A stretch of 44,753 bases of DNA from NCBI GenBank assembly GCA_947456305.1, contig CANGPN010000020.1:1-44753 (forward strand). Direction: 5' to 3'. The translations under genes and the position numbers were made by a program. The DNA is from Comamonadaceae bacterium. Lineage in GTDB: Bacteria > Pseudomonadota > Gammaproteobacteria > Burkholderiales > Burkholderiaceae_C. Positions within the stretch are counted from its first letter, which is position 1; each line of letters opens with the position of its first letter. The notes under the pieces are model-generated. The model was not told the DNA's origin and did not search any database. It saw only the letters and a program-made list of their open reading frames with translations. Of this stretch, positions 44,407-44,753 are shown piece by piece.

Positions 44407-44521
44407 GCCTGACAATGTCCTACTTTCACACGGGGATCCGCACTATCATCGGCGCTGACGCGTTTCACTGTCCTGTTCGGGATGGGAAGGAGTGGTACCA
44501 CGTCGCTATGGTCATCAGGCA
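44407..44521 (-). rRNA. rrf: 5S ribosomal RNA
   Basis: On the minus strand the sequence begins TGCCTGATGACCATAGCGAC and includes CACTCCTTCCCATCCCGAAC, the loop C region conserved in bacterial 5S rRNA. It ends near GTAGGACATTGTCAGGC, whose GCCTGA/TCAGGC ends pair to form helix I. Length of about 115 bases is normal. It lies about 115 bases downstream of the 23S 3' end, with nothing recognisable in the spacer. Confidence 0.95.
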
Positions 44522-44637
44522 TAACTGGTTCTCATACTGACAAAGTCAATACAAGGAATTTATAGAGCGAATCAGCTGTATTTTGAATGCGTCACTTGGC
44601 ATAACAACCTTGATCATTGCTGAATCAAAGTTATAGG

Positions 44638-44753
44638 GTCAAGCCGCACGAGCAATTAGTATCAGTTAGCTTAACGCATTACTGCGCTTCCACACCTGAC
44701 CTATCAACGTCCTGGTCTTGAACGACTCTTTAGGGGGCTCAAGGCCCCGGCAG
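44638..44753 (-). rRNA. rrl: 23S ribosomal RNA, 3' end (partial)
   Basis: The minus strand carries the conserved 3' tail of 23S rRNA: CCAGGACGTTGATAGG, then GGAAGCGCAGTAATGCG, AAGCTAACTGATACTAATTG and GTGCGGCTTGACCC. The gene continues beyond the right edge. The exact 3' end is placed by similarity to the E. coli terminus (GGCTTAACCTT) and could move a few bases. With the 5S it marks an rRNA operon transcribed leftward. Confidence 0.95.

Noticed and set aside
44522..44637. tRNA or other gene between 23S and 5S rRNA
   Set aside because: The 116-base spacer shows no cloverleaf, no CCA end and no open frame of note.
1..44753. Defence system, CRISPR array, toxin-antitoxin pair, prophage or integron
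   Set aside because: I looked for regularly spaced repeats, nuclease/helicase clusters, small paired genes and integrases on both strands and saw none. Nearly all of the sequence is explained by known families.

Overview
This window looks like ordinary chromosome from a betaproteobacterium, most likely order Burkholderiales. I infer that from gene content and order: glyQ-glyS-gmhB-plsC-metalloprotease, an SAH riboswitch ahead of ahcY, a double-length UvrA, aceK beside methylcrotonyl-CoA carboxylase genes, and a 23S-5S rRNA end. Coding density is very high and many neighbours overlap by 1-8 bases. I see no insertion sequence, prophage, CRISPR array, tRNA or plasmid gene. The only stretches over about 150 bases without a protein gene are the rplM leader region (77-250), the ahcY riboswitch region (4189-4414) and the rRNA end. 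No intergenic stretch exceeds 300 bases.

Left part (1-13 kb). The first codons of rplM run off the left edge. rlmJ (+) meets a minus-strand methyl-cycle operon, ahcY-tlyA-metF, which sits behind a clear S-adenosylhomocysteine riboswitch. Divergent from ahcY are a membrane hybrid histidine kinase, prfC, a sialidase-like beta-propeller protein and a small membrane protein. A minus-strand operon for a family 9 glycosyltransferase, a GtrA-like protein and an ArnT/PMT-like glycosyltransferase faces them and probably decorates cell-surface glycans.

Middle (13-25 kb). A tandem UvrA of about 1,984 residues with four ABC ATPase cores lies 7 bases downstream of livH-livM-livG-livF, a branched-chain amino-acid ABC importer without its binding protein here. 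livH appears to have an ATC start. A metabolite:H+ symporter with a large inserted loop follows, with its own terminator.

Right-middle (25-36 kb). Nine minus-strand genes are packed with gaps of at most 22 bases: a MerR regulator, carbonic anhydrase, aceK, thiolase, MCC beta subunit, acyl-CoA dehydrogenase, MCC alpha subunit, a DUF1289 protein and a DsbA-like isomerase. They read as one leucine/branched acyl-CoA catabolic unit. It would be headed by its own regulator, supplied with bicarbonate by carbonic anhydrase, and linked to the glyoxylate bypass by AceK. A perfect 16-base palindrome lies in the divergent promoter between merR and a metallo-beta-lactamase-fold gene.

Right end (35.6-44.75 kb). 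Housekeeping genes run on the minus strand: a YgjP-like metalloprotease, plsC, gmhB, glyS, glyQ, lnt and corC. A second metallo-beta-lactamase-fold gene (+) then converges on a 23S-5S rRNA end through a shared bidirectional terminator. From about 41 kb the protein genes are clearly AT-richer than the rest.

I did not find a convincing wholly new system. The most useful leads are the MerR/carbonic anhydrase/AceK/MCC operon with its palindrome, the riboswitch whose core is complementary to the ahcY ribosome binding site, the tandem UvrA, and the ATC start of livH.
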